Assembly (NCBI GenBank): GCA_021823555.1
Contig: JAKANW010000006.1
Coordinates: 1-17,681 of the forward strand
Source: Chloroflexota bacterium
GTDB taxonomy: Bacteria > Chloroflexota > Anaerolineae > Anaerolineales > Villigracilaceae
DNA length: 17,681 bases
Direction: 5' to 3'
Part shown: piece by piece, positions 1 through 6,767 of the stretch
Layout of the letters: every line of letters starts with the position of its first letter
How positions within the stretch are numbered: position 1 is the stretch's first letter
Made by a program: the position numbers and the translations under genes
The notes under the pieces: generated by a model
What the model saw: the letters and a program-made list of their open reading frames with translations, nothing else
What the model was told of the DNA's origin: nothing
Databases searched by the model: none

Positions 1-1
1 T

Positions 2-718
2 GAAAGGGAAGCTCGTGAGATCGTCGGTGAACGCCTGGAGAGCGACAAGAAGAAACACCAGGCCAAGAAGGTTTCGCTGGAAGACCTGTTCGCCAATTTC
101 CAGGCCGGCGAGGCGCAGGAATTGAACCTGATCGTCAAAGCCGACGTGCAGGGTTCGCTTGAACCGATCATGACCGAATTGCAAAAACTCGGCCAGGGCG
201 AGATCAAGATCAACATCCTGTATGCTGAAACGGGTAACATTGGTGAAAATGATGTGATGCTGGCTTCGGCTTCCCATGCCATCGTCATTGGTTTCAATGT
301 GCAGGCTGATGTGGCTGCCCGCCGCCTGGCAGAAAAAGAGGGCGTGTCCATCCGCTTGTATGAAATCATCTATCGCATGACCGAGGATATCGAGAAAGCC
401 CTCAAAGGCATGCTCGAACCCGAGATCATCGAAAAGGTTATCGGTCATGCCCAGGTGCTGGCTGTTTTCCCGGCTTCCAAACTGGGTAAGGTGGCAGGCT
501 GCAAAGTCACAGATGGTGAACTACGCCGTAATGCACGCATCCGTCTTGTGCGCGGCGCCGATACTCTCTACGAAGGCGAACTGGCTTCCCTGCGCCACGG
601 GAAAGAAGACGTGAAGGAAATGCGCACCGGTTTCGAATGCGGCGTGGGCTTTAAAAACTTCCACGACATTCAAACCGGTGATCAGCTCATTTGTTACGTA
701 ATGGAAAAATCTTCGTAA
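2..718 (+). CDS. infB: Translation initiation factor IF-2, C-terminal part (5' end outside window)
   Basis: IF-2 is the GTPase that places fMet-tRNA on the ribosomal P site during initiation. Only the last 238 residues are visible. The frame is open from base 2, so the gene starts upstream of the window and the TTG at 122 is not a start. Visible residues about 40-140 match IF-2 domain 3: the stretch beginning LIVKADVQGS, then DVMLASASHAIVIGFNV. The remaining residues form the C-terminal beta-barrel that binds initiator tRNA (KVAGCKVTDGELRRNARIRLVR, EGELASLRHGKEDVKE, FECGVGFKNF, all typical family signatures). The GTPase domain is not in the window. The gene stops at 716-718 and a palindrome separates it from rbfA, the usual partner downstream. 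Identification is by recognised family motifs and is secure. Confidence 0.96.
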   Translation, partial: EREAREIVGERLESDKKKHQAKKVSLEDLFANFQAGEAQELNLIVKADVQGSLEPIMTELQKLGQGEIKINILYAETGNIGENDVMLASASHAIVIGFNVQADVAARRLAEKEGVSIRLYEIIYRMTEDIEKALKGMLEPEIIEKVIGHAQVLAVFPASKLGKVAGCKVTDGELRRNARIRLVRGADTLYEGELASLRHGKEDVKEMRTGFECGVGFKNFHDIQTGDQLICYVMEKSS

Positions 719-748
719 TGGTAGAGCGGGAGCCATCCCGCTCCACCA
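719..748. repeat. Palindromic hairpin filling the infB-rbfA gap
   Basis: The arms TGGT-A-GAGCGGGA (719-731) and TCCCGCTC-C-ACCA (736-748) pair perfectly over 8 and then 4 bp, with a single A/C mismatch and the loop GCCA. The hairpin starts on the base after the infB stop and ends on the A of the first plausible rbfA ATG. There is no T-run, so it is not a normal intrinsic terminator. It resembles a REP-type dispersed palindrome. It may hide the rbfA start region in mRNA or stabilise the upstream 3' end; both roles are inference. Confidence 0.7.
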
Positions 749-1125
749 TGCAAAATAACATGCCTTCAGGAATCCGTTTACAACGCATTGCGGACCGCAT
801 CCGCCAGGAACTCTCGGAAATGCTCATCCGGGAGATCAGCGATCCGCGCCTGCACCTGATCTACGTTACTGATGTGAGAGTGGATCGGGAACTGGCGTTT
901 GCCGACATTTATGTTTCCGCCGTCGAGGGCGAGGCGCGCAGCCAGGAGGTTTTATCCGGCCTCGAAAGCGCCAGCGGATTCATCCGCCGGACTTTGGCCG
1001 GGCGCGTCGAACTGCGCGCGTTCCCGCGCCTGCGATTTCACTGGGACCCCACGCCGGAACATGCCGATCACATCGAGCAGGTCCTGGCTGAGTTAAGGAA
1101 AAAAGACGAAACTCGAAAGGAGTAA
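748..1125 (+). CDS. rbfA: Ribosome-binding factor A
   Basis: RbfA is a small KH-fold protein that binds the 30S subunit and helps mature the 5' end of 16S rRNA, including during cold adaptation. The 125-residue product fits the family size. It has the typical start IRLQRIADRIRQELSEML, then ISDPRLHLIYVTDVRVDRELAFADIYVS, and ends in RLRFHWDPTPEHADHIEQVL. These are the conserved RbfA core strands and helix. Two starts are possible: ATG 748, used here, or ATG 760, giving MPSGIRLQ and 121 residues. Neither has a clear Shine-Dalgarno sequence, because the upstream bases are occupied by the palindrome. An in-frame start at 691 inside infB is less likely, since its first 19 residues are encoded by infB and repeat sequence. 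The position after infB is conserved in many bacteria. Confidence 0.93.
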   Translation: MQNNMPSGIRLQRIADRIRQELSEMLIREISDPRLHLIYVTDVRVDRELAFADIYVSAVEGEARSQEVLSGLESASGFIRRTLAGRVELRAFPRLRFHWDPTPEHADHIEQVLAELRKKDETRKE

Positions 1126-1170
1126 GAGCGTAGGTAAGATATGCGTTGCTCTGATGTCTAAATACACATC

Positions 1171-1198
1171 TTGTATTTTATAGATAACTATGTAAAAT
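1171..1198 (+). promoter_or_regulatory. Candidate promoter upstream of nrnA-like gene
   Basis: TTGTAT (1171-1176) is separated by 16 bp from TAAAAT (1193-1198) in an AT-rich patch between rbfA and the DHH gene. The patch contrasts with the GC-rich flanks. The gap from rbfA to the next gene is 123 bp, so a separate promoter is reasonable. The match is only moderate. Confidence 0.3.
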
Positions 1199-1248
1199 AA
1201 GCCCAGATATTAGAGGAACCATATAAACGCTGTAACGTAGAAACAAGC

Positions 1249-2205
1249 ATGAAAAGTGCGATCAACATAGAAATAAAAGACCGATTGGCGAAAGCGAATC
1301 ACATTCTCATCGCGTCCCATGTCCGCCCGGATGGGGATGCAATTGGCGCATTGCTCGGCCTCGGGTTGGCCCTGCAGGATGCAGGCAAGCAAGTCCAGAT
1401 GGTGCTTGTGGATGGCATTCCGGCCTCCTTCCGTTATTTGGAGGGCAGCGCGCAGGTCAAGAACGCGCCGGAAGGGGGGCACGATACGTTCATCACCGTG
1501 GACTGCGCCGATTTCAAACGGGTGGGAAAGGCCTTTGAAACTTTCAGCCAGCCTGATATCAACATTGATCACCACATCACCAATGAGAAATTCGGCAAGT
1601 TGAATCTTATTGAGGATGAGGAGGTAGCCACCTCAGCCATCCTCACCAATCATTTGCCGGAATGGGGATACAAGATCACGCGTCCCATTGCGGCTGCATT
1701 ATTGACCGGCATTATCACGGATACACTTGGCTTTCGCACCTCGAACGTCACACCCGAAGCGCTGCGCCAGGCCGCTACTTTGATGGAAACCGGCGTGGAT
1801 ATGCCTGACTTATACATGCGTTCCCTCGTGCGTCGTTCATTTCCGGCGGCGCGCTATTGGGGAGCGGGGCTTTCCAGCCTGGAGAGCGAGCATGGCATTG
1901 TGTGGGGAACGCTGACCGTTGCAGACCGCAAAAAAGCAGGTTATGGAGGCAATGACGACGCCGACCTGATCAACATTATCTCAGCCATTGACGGGAACAA
2001 GGTTGGAATGATGTTCGACGAACAAACCGATAAGCATGTCAAGGTTTCGTGGCGCGCCCTTGAACCGGGCGTGGATGTTTCTCCGATTGCCCAACACTTT
2101 GGCGGCGGCGGCCATGCCGCAGCGGCCGGGGCAGATATCCCCGGCGCATTGAGCGAAATCCAGCCCTTGGTACTTAAAATTACCAGGGAGATGCTAAAGC
2201 TTTAA
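1249..2205 (+). CDS. nrnA: DHH/DHHA1 phosphoesterase, NrnA-like oligoribonuclease / pAp phosphatase
   Basis: NrnA-type enzymes degrade 2-5 nt RNA oligonucleotides and dephosphorylate 3'-phosphoadenosine 5'-phosphate, using two Mn ions. The 318-residue product has all expected motifs: SHVRPDGDAIGA (residues 23-34, His24 and the Asp pair 28/30), VDCAD (84-88), the name-giving DHH (107-109), TDTLGFRTSN (157-166), and the C-terminal DHHA1 nucleotide-binding motif GGGGHAAAAG (285-294). Length is normal for the family. The start ATG 1249 puts the first motif at the usual distance. Its Shine-Dalgarno is weak. The place between rbfA and truB is a conserved neighbourhood for this family and links it to RNA turnover. 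The family is certain. The exact substrate is inferred from homology, and a c-di-nucleotide or pAp preference cannot be excluded. Confidence 0.9.
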   Translation: MKSAINIEIKDRLAKANHILIASHVRPDGDAIGALLGLGLALQDAGKQVQMVLVDGIPASFRYLEGSAQVKNAPEGGHDTFITVDCADFKRVGKAFETFSQPDINIDHHITNEKFGKLNLIEDEEVATSAILTNHLPEWGYKITRPIAAALLTGIITDTLGFRTSNVTPEALRQAATLMETGVDMPDLYMRSLVRRSFPAARYWGAGLSSLESEHGIVWGTLTVADRKKAGYGGNDDADLINIISAIDGNKVGMMFDEQTDKHVKVSWRALEPGVDVSPIAQHFGGGGHAAAAGADIPGALSEIQPLVLKITREMLKL

Positions 2206-2224
2206 TCTAAAATTCAGACAAATG

Positions 2225-2254
2225 TGTGATAATCAGGAAACTCAGTTCAGGAGG
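2225..2254 (+). promoter_or_regulatory. Extended -10 candidate and strong ribosome binding site for truB
   Basis: TGT-GATAAT (2225-2233) resembles an extended -10 element, with no good -35. It is followed by AGGAGG (2249-2254), a perfect Shine-Dalgarno 5 nt before the truB ATG at 2260. The ribosome binding site fixes the truB start; the promoter is tentative. Confidence 0.4.
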
Positions 2255-2259
2255 AAACG

Positions 2260-3183
2260 ATGAACAGTCAAGATGTCAAGAACGCCATCTCTGGCGTCCT
2301 GGTGGTAGACAAACCCGTTGGGTTAACATCTCACGATGTAGTGCAAGTCATTCGCAACGGCACCGGACTCCGGCGAGCCGGTCACACCGGTACCCTCGAT
2401 CCGCGCGCTTCGGGCGTGCTGGTCATTCTCGTCGGCCCGGCAGTGCGTTTGAGCGAATATGTCTCCGCTTCCGATAAGCGTTACCAGGCCATCATCCGCC
2501 TCGGCTCCACCACCGATACTTTCGATGCCGATGGGCGTTTCACCCGCTCCGATGTCCCTGTGAATGTGACCGAGGCCGAATTCGAAGCAGTGCTCAAAAC
2601 TTTTGAAGGCGAGATCGAGCAGACCCCGCCGCCGTATTCAGCGGTCAAAGTGCAGGGACGCAAGGCCTACGAAATGGCGCGCCAGGGCGAGGAAGTTGAC
2701 CTGACCCCGCGCAAGATCCAGGTTCACCACCTCGAAGTGCTCGAGTGGGCCCCGCCTGAAGTCGTCGTGGATGTACACTGCTCCTCGGGCACCTATGTCC
2801 GCTCGCTGGCCAATGACCTGGGCGAAAAGCTCGGTTGTGGCGCATACCTGGTCGGCTTGCGCCGCACCAAGAGCGGCCGCTTCTCCCTGCGCGACGCGGT
2901 CCCGCTGCGGAAACTCCAGGAGGCGTTTGCCGCCGGTAATTGGTACCAATATTTGATCCCAGCCGCCGAAGCGTTGGGCGACTGGCCTGCCATCGAACTC
3001 AGCCCGGATGAAGTCGAGGCTGTGCGTCACGGGCACCGCGTCAAATCCAAGGGCGATATCGCCGAGACCAAGGTGCGCGGCGTGAGCACACAGGGTGAGT
3101 TGGTGGCGCTGATGGAACTGATGACCCTCGAAGATGGGTCGGCAGAGTGGCAGCCCAAGAAAGTCTTCTTCACGTCCGAGTAA
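2260..3183 (+). CDS. truB: tRNA pseudouridine(55) synthase TruB
   Basis: TruB converts U55 in the T-loop of nearly all tRNAs to pseudouridine. The 307-residue product starts with SGVLVVDKPVGLTSHDVV (residues 11-28). It carries the catalytic motif GHTGTLDPRASGVL, with the nucleophilic Asp at residue 47, then YQAIIRLGSTTDTFDADG and the late motif CSSGTYVRSLANDLG with GAYLVGLRRTKSGRF. The segment after about residue 240 is the family's variable C-terminal RNA-binding region. The start is supported by the AGGAGG sequence 5 nt upstream. The gene sits in the infB-rbfA-nrnA-truB-ribF order common in bacteria. Nothing is missing or truncated. Confidence 0.96.
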   Translation: MNSQDVKNAISGVLVVDKPVGLTSHDVVQVIRNGTGLRRAGHTGTLDPRASGVLVILVGPAVRLSEYVSASDKRYQAIIRLGSTTDTFDADGRFTRSDVPVNVTEAEFEAVLKTFEGEIEQTPPPYSAVKVQGRKAYEMARQGEEVDLTPRKIQVHHLEVLEWAPPEVVVDVHCSSGTYVRSLANDLGEKLGCGAYLVGLRRTKSGRFSLRDAVPLRKLQEAFAAGNWYQYLIPAAEALGDWPAIELSPDEVEAVRHGHRVKSKGDIAETKVRGVSTQGELVALMELMTLEDGSAEWQPKKVFFTSE

Positions 3184-3202
3184 AGCGACGCGAACCTGAT
3201 GT

Positions 3203-3255
3203 CAAAGTCACGAAGGCGCTGAGAATTAGCTTCTCTTTGTTCCTTCGTGACTTTG
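3203..3255. repeat. Palindromic element between truB and ribF
   Basis: CAAAGTCACGAAGG (3203-3216) and CCTTCGTGACTTTG (3242-3255) are perfect 14-bp inverted repeats. The 25-nt loop holds a nested GAGAA/TTCTC stem (3221-3225 and 3231-3235). TTTCT follows the right arm. It resembles the dispersed 'cacgaagg...ccttcgtg' palindromes of environmental bacteria. It could also end truB transcription, though the T-tract is poor. Confidence 0.75.
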
Positions 3256-3315
3256 TTTCTGGTATGAGGCAGGCCAGCAGCACGTCGGCCTCCGATACCC
3301 TCTTCACTTTTTATC

Positions 3316-4233
3316 ATGCCCCATTATCATTCATCGGAAGATATTTCCCTGCAAGGATGCTGGCTGACCGTCGGCGTTTTCGACGGAGTCCATCGCGGCC
3401 ACCAGGAGATCATCAAAACCCTGACGATAGGCGCCCACCAGTCGAATTTGCCGGCCGTTGTTTTGACTTTCTTCCCACACCCGGCCAGTGTGCTGGGTGG
3501 GCGGGATATTAAATGCCTAACCACGCCGGACGAACGCGCCGACCGGCTGGCCGCGCTGGGCGTGGACGTGGTCGTTACCGAACGCTTCACGCGCGAACTG
3601 TCAACTGTCTCCGCTCACGATTTCATGTCGCGTCTGACGCGCCGACTTGGCGTTCGGCACCTGCTGGTCGGGTATGACTTTGCCCTGGGCAGGGGACGCG
3701 AGGGCACCGCAACGCGTTTGACGGAAATTGGTCGCGAGCTGGGATATACCGTCGAGGTGGTATCCGCTGTGGGCGACGAAAGCGGCGTGATCTCCTCCAC
3801 CGAAATCCGTAAACTGGTCTCCACTGGTGATGTGAAAGCAGCCGCCGACCTGCTTGGCAATCTGTATGGTCTCAGCGGCCCGGTGATCCACGGCGACCAT
3901 CGCGGCAAGGGGCTTGGTTTCCCAACGGCGAACATTGATTATCCCGCGGAAAAGATCCTGCCTGCCAATGGAATTTATGCCTGCTGGGCCTGGCTCGACG
4001 GGCAGCGATATGCCGCGGCCGTAAATATCGGCGTTCGTCCGACGGTGCGGGAGGATCAGACTGTGCCGAACGCCGAAGCCTATCTGCTCGATTTTGACGA
4101 TGACCTTTATGGCAGGCAGTTGAGGCTGGAGTTCGTGGCCCGCCTGCGCGATGAACTCAAGTTCCCCTCTCTGGAGGCGCTCATCGAACAGATGCACAGG
4201 GATGTGGAGAAAACAAGAGAGATACTTTCTTAG
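3316..4233 (+). CDS. ribF: Bifunctional riboflavin kinase / FAD synthetase
   Basis: RibF phosphorylates riboflavin to FMN and adenylates FMN to FAD. The 305-residue product has the N-terminal nucleotidyltransferase module: LTVGVFDGVHRGHQ (residues 17-30), TFFPHP (51-56), LLVGYDFALGRGREGT (116-131) and ISSTEIR (159-165). The riboflavin kinase module follows: GKGLGFPTANI (197-207, the conserved PTAN), NGIYACWAW, AAVNIGVRPTV, and AEAYLLDFD with the catalytic-type Glu. Length is normal. The start ATG 3316 gives the usual distance to the first motif, but no Shine-Dalgarno is visible (the preceding bases are CACTTTTTATC). No FMN riboswitch was recognised upstream. It closes the translation/RNA cluster and precedes thyX, whose enzyme needs FAD. 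Confidence 0.95.
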   Translation: MPHYHSSEDISLQGCWLTVGVFDGVHRGHQEIIKTLTIGAHQSNLPAVVLTFFPHPASVLGGRDIKCLTTPDERADRLAALGVDVVVTERFTRELSTVSAHDFMSRLTRRLGVRHLLVGYDFALGRGREGTATRLTEIGRELGYTVEVVSAVGDESGVISSTEIRKLVSTGDVKAAADLLGNLYGLSGPVIHGDHRGKGLGFPTANIDYPAEKILPANGIYACWAWLDGQRYAAAVNIGVRPTVREDQTVPNAEAYLLDFDDDLYGRQLRLEFVARLRDELKFPSLEALIEQMHRDVEKTREILS

Positions 4234-4258
4234 GCAGCCTGTAGGCTGCCTTTCGTTT
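4232..4258 (+). terminator. Intrinsic terminator of ribF
   Basis: The 8-bp perfect stem AGGCAGCC/GGCTGCCT has a TGTA loop and is followed by TTCGTTT. It overlaps the ribF TAG stop. The GC-rich stem plus T-rich tail is a classic Rho-independent layout, ending the ribF transcript just before thyX. Confidence 0.75.
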
Positions 4259-4286
4259 ATAATGCTTCCGACCCGCCAGAGGAGAG
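4258..4286 (+). promoter_or_regulatory. -10 box and ribosome binding site of thyX
   Basis: TATAAT (4258-4263) is a perfect -10 hexamer lying on the tail of the ribF terminator. No convincing -35 is seen 16-18 bp upstream. AGAGGAGAG (4278-4286) is a purine-rich Shine-Dalgarno 4 nt before ATG 4291. This suggests thyX has its own promoter. Confidence 0.5.
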
Positions 4287-4290
4287 TCCC

Positions 4291-5760
4291 ATGCCCACGC
4301 GACAAATTTACCTGTTATCCCCGAAACAACTTTCAGCGGAGACGATTGCGGTGGCGTTTGCCAAGACCTCGCGTTCGCCCGAGTCGTTCCGCGATATTGC
4401 CGCCGAGTTGAGCGACGAGAAGTCAGCCAAGTTCCACGAGAAGTGGGTGGTCGGATATGGTCACGCCTCGGTGGCCGAACATGCCGTTTTACACATTGCC
4501 ATCGAGAATGTCTCGCGCGTGGCCATCGAGTCGATTGAGTCCAACCGGCTGGCTTCCTACACCGAGAAATCTACGCGCTACCAGAAGTGGGGCGCGGATG
4601 ATTTCAGCCTCCCGCCGGAACTTGGAACCCATCCGCTGAAGGATGGATACATCCAGACTGTCCGCATGTTGTTCCAAGCCTACGCGGATTCCCTGGCCCC
4701 AGTGCGGGCGCTGGTGGAGAAGAAGTTACCGCGCCGCGAGAATGAGACCGAGGAAGCCTGGGATCGCCGCGCCCGCTCGCAGTACGTCGATTCGTGCCGC
4801 TTCTTGTTACCCGCTGCTTCCCTCGCCAACGTGGGCATGACCGCCAACGCGCGCGTGCTGGAGAACGCCATCCGCAAGATGCTGTCTCATCCGCTGGAAG
4901 AGGTGCGGCAGGTTGGCGAGACTGTGAAGGAAGTGGCTCGGACTGAAGTGCCCACGCTGGTCAAGTATGCCGAAGCGGCACCGTATTTGATGGAGACGGG
5001 GAAAGGGCTTTCCCTCACCCCACCCCCTCTCCCAGCGGGAGAGGGGCAAGGGCCTTCTCTCACCCCATCCCCTCTCCCACCGGGAGAGGGACGACGGGTG
5101 AGGGCTGACTGGTGCGAACTCATTGATTACGATCCAAACGCCGAACAGAAAATCCTGGCCGCGGCGCTGTATCGCTTCGGCGAAATGCCTTTTGCCGAGG
5201 CTCTGGCTTACGTCGAGTCGCTGGGGAAAGATGGGCAGGAGCGATTGGCCGAATCCTTGCTGGGGCGGCTCGGTAAATACGACATCCCTTTGCGCGAACT
5301 GGAATATTCCACCTACACCTTCGATCTGGTCATGGATCAGGGCGCATACGCCGAATTCAAACGTCACCGCATGATGACGCAGACGCCGCAGCTGCTGACG
5401 GCGAGGCTGGGGTACGCGACGCCGCGTCTCATGGCGGAGGCAGGTTTCGGGGGCCGGTACGAAGCGGCGATGGATGCAGCGACGGGGATGTTCGAGAAGC
5501 TGCATTCAGTCAGTCCGCAAGTCGCACAATATATTGTCCCGAACGGTTTCAAACGCCGCGTGCTGGCGCAGTTCAACCTGCGCGAGGCCTTCGCCTTTTG
5601 CCAGTTGCGCACGGCAGCTAATGCGCATTTCTCGATCCGGCGCGTGGCGCAGAAGATCTACGAAGAGCTGGCGCGGGTGCATCCCATGCTGACCAAATTC
5701 ATAAAGCTGAACGATGAGACCTGGCAGGGCGTGGAAGAGGGTCATTTCACGGCGGTATAA
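4291..5760 (+). CDS. thyX: Double-domain FAD-dependent thymidylate synthase (ThyX family) with in-frame repeat insert
   Basis: ThyX makes dTMP from dUMP using methylenetetrahydrofolate, NADPH and FAD. This 489-residue protein is about twice the usual ThyX length and is built from two ThyX-like halves. Half 1 (about 1-235) has GYGHASVAEHAVLHIAIENVSR (55-76) and the motif SNRLASYTEKSTRY (84-97). Half 2 (about 273-489) has LEYSTYTFDLVMDQGAYAEFKRHR (337-360) and NLREAFAFCQLRTAANAHFSIR (429-450). The classical motif RHRxxSxNExSxRY is split. Half 1 keeps Arg86, Ser89, Glu92, Ser94, Arg96 and Tyr97 but has Ser-Asn in place of Arg-His. Half 2 keeps RHR (358-360) but has lost the Ser/Glu/Ser/Arg part. 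Residues about 241-271 are encoded by a palindromic repeat sitting in the linker between halves. Family membership is firm; activity is inferred. A non-catalytic or altered-substrate role remains possible. Confidence 0.87.
   Translation: MPTRQIYLLSPKQLSAETIAVAFAKTSRSPESFRDIAAELSDEKSAKFHEKWVVGYGHASVAEHAVLHIAIENVSRVAIESIESNRLASYTEKSTRYQKWGADDFSLPPELGTHPLKDGYIQTVRMLFQAYADSLAPVRALVEKKLPRRENETEEAWDRRARSQYVDSCRFLLPAASLANVGMTANARVLENAIRKMLSHPLEEVRQVGETVKEVARTEVPTLVKYAEAAPYLMETGKGLSLTPPPLPAGEGQGPSLTPSPLPPGEGRRVRADWCELIDYDPNAEQKILAAALYRFGEMPFAEALAYVESLGKDGQERLAESLLGRLGKYDIPLRELEYSTYTFDLVMDQGAYAEFKRHRMMTQTPQLLTARLGYATPRLMAEAGFGGRYEAAMDAATGMFEKLHSVSPQVAQYIVPNGFKRRVLAQFNLREAFAFCQLRTAANAHFSIRRVAQKIYEELARVHPMLTKFIKLNDETWQGVEEGHFTAV
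5012..5104. repeat. CCCTCACCC-type double-hairpin palindrome inside thyX
   Basis: The outer arms CCCTCACCC (5012-5020) and GGGTGAGGG (5096-5104) enclose two perfect hairpins. The first is CCCCTCTCCC/GGGAGAGGGG (5024-5033 and 5037-5046, loop AGC). The second is CCCTCTCCC/GGGAGAGGG (5070-5078 and 5082-5090, loop ACC). The unit is 93 bp, exactly 31 codons, so the thyX frame continues. It encodes two similar peptides, SLTPPPLPAGEG and SLTPSPLPPGEG. A second copy of the same architecture lies at 10142-10214. Confidence 0.92.
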
Positions 5761-5761
5761 T
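5756..5761 (+). promoter_or_regulatory. -10 box of a possible leaderless LysM transcript
   Basis: A perfect TATAAT overlaps the thyX stop codon and ends 7 nt before the A of ATG 5769. That spacing would start the mRNA at or next to the start codon. No Shine-Dalgarno is present in the 8-nt gap and no convincing -35 is visible, so this is a reasoned candidate only. Confidence 0.45.
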
Positions 5762-5768
5762 CGCGCCG

Positions 5769-6707
5769 ATGAAGCGTGCTTTATTTTTCTGTTGTTTGAT
5801 TTTGACGGCCTGCCAGACGGGGACAGCCACACAAGCTCCGGTTGTATCGAAGGAACTTCGGCCTTACTCAACCCTGACCCCGGCCCCGCTTCCCACGGGA
5901 CCCGCGGGCTTGGTCGCCGCTTCGACGCCTTTGTCTACGCCTACGCCGTTCGTGTACACCGTGCGGCCCGGCGACAGCATGGGCGGCATTGCGCTCAAGT
6001 TCGGCGTCTCGCTCAATGACTTGCAGACCGCCAACCCGGAAGTCTCGCCCAACAGCCTGTCGGTGGGACAGGTGCTGAAGATCCCCAGCAACCCGGAGAA
6101 TTCCTCCGGCGAGCCGACGCCCACGCCCGCGCCGTTCACGGTGCAGCAGATCCAATGTTATCCGGCTGCTGAACAAGGCATGTGGTGTTTTGTGCTGGCG
6201 CATAATGATTTCCCTGACTTCATGGAAAACCTCAGCGCGCAGGTGACGCTGGTGGATGCGAGCGGCGCGTCTATTGCCAGCCAGCCGGCGCTGTTGCCGC
6301 TCAACATCCTGCCGCCGAATACCTCCCTGCCGATGGCAGTTTTCTTCCCGCCCATCATTCCAGCGGACGCTCAGCCGCGAGTGCAGATCATCACGGCCAT
6401 TCGATTGCTGCCGGGCGACCCGCGCTACCTGCCGGCCACAACACAAAACGTGCTCGTCCAGGTGGATTGGAGCGGGCACGAAGCCACAGTCAATGGACAG
6501 GTGGCATTGCCAAAGAAATCAAAAGCTGCCGCGTCCGTGTGGGTGGCCGCGACGGCGTATGATACTTTAGGCCGGGTGGTGGGAGTCCGCCGCTGGGAAG
6601 CGGGGAGCGGCATCCAGCCCGGGGAGAGTCTGCCGTTTGCGATGACGGTATCCAGCCTCGGGGGGCGGATCGAACGGGTGGAGGTGGCGGTGGAGGCCAG
6701 GCCATAG
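5769..6707 (+). CDS. LysM-domain lipoprotein
   Basis: This is a probable cell-surface lipoprotein that binds peptidoglycan or a related glycan. The 312-residue product starts with a short signal peptide ending in the lipobox LTAC, with Cys15 as the likely lipidated residue. A Pro/Thr-rich linker (about 35-61) follows, then one LysM domain (62-106: YTVRPGDSMGGIALKFGVS, LQTANP, LSVGQVLKIPS). A second Pro/Thr linker (113-122) leads to a C-terminal beta-rich region (about 123-312) that resembles FxLYD-like extracellular domains but is not confidently named. The gene starts 8 nt after the thyX stop with no ribosome binding site in the gap. Its TAG stop is the first triplet of a palindromic repeat. 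LysM and lipobox are clear; the biological role is not known. Confidence 0.88.
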   Translation: MKRALFFCCLILTACQTGTATQAPVVSKELRPYSTLTPAPLPTGPAGLVAASTPLSTPTPFVYTVRPGDSMGGIALKFGVSLNDLQTANPEVSPNSLSVGQVLKIPSNPENSSGEPTPTPAPFTVQQIQCYPAAEQGMWCFVLAHNDFPDFMENLSAQVTLVDASGASIASQPALLPLNILPPNTSLPMAVFFPPIIPADAQPRVQIITAIRLLPGDPRYLPATTQNVLVQVDWSGHEATVNGQVALPKKSKAAASVWVAATAYDTLGRVVGVRRWEAGSGIQPGESLPFAMTVSSLGGRIERVEVAVEARP

Positions 6708-6760
6708 ACGGTGGACGGTGGACCGTTCCTCACGGTCTACGGTCTATCGTTCACCGTCTA
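6705..6760. repeat. TAGACGGTG palindrome overlapping the LysM stop codon
   Basis: TAGACGGTG (6705-6713) and CACCGTCTA (6752-6760) are perfect 9-bp inverted repeats. Between them lie repeats of a short ACGGT(G/C)(G/T)A-like unit, also in inverted arrangement, so the whole 56 bp can fold. It is one of three palindromes that fill the gene-free stretch 6708-7025. It may act as a 3'-end hairpin for the LysM mRNA. Confidence 0.75.
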
Positions 6761-6767
6761 ATTATTT

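Noticed and set aside
122..124. TTG at 122 as the start of infB
   Set aside because: The frame is open to the window edge with sensible IF-2 linker sequence before it; the gene is simply cut by the window.
691..747. Upstream start of rbfA overlapping infB
   Set aside because: The extra residues are encoded by infB and a palindrome, and RbfA proteins normally begin close to the IRLQRIADRI motif.
3184..3315. FMN riboswitch upstream of ribF
   Set aside because: The only structure is one long palindrome; the conserved multi-helix RFN layout is not present.
4981..5115. Intein or frameshift in thyX
   Set aside because: The insert is only 31 codons, stays in frame and has no splicing motifs; it is a palindromic repeat.
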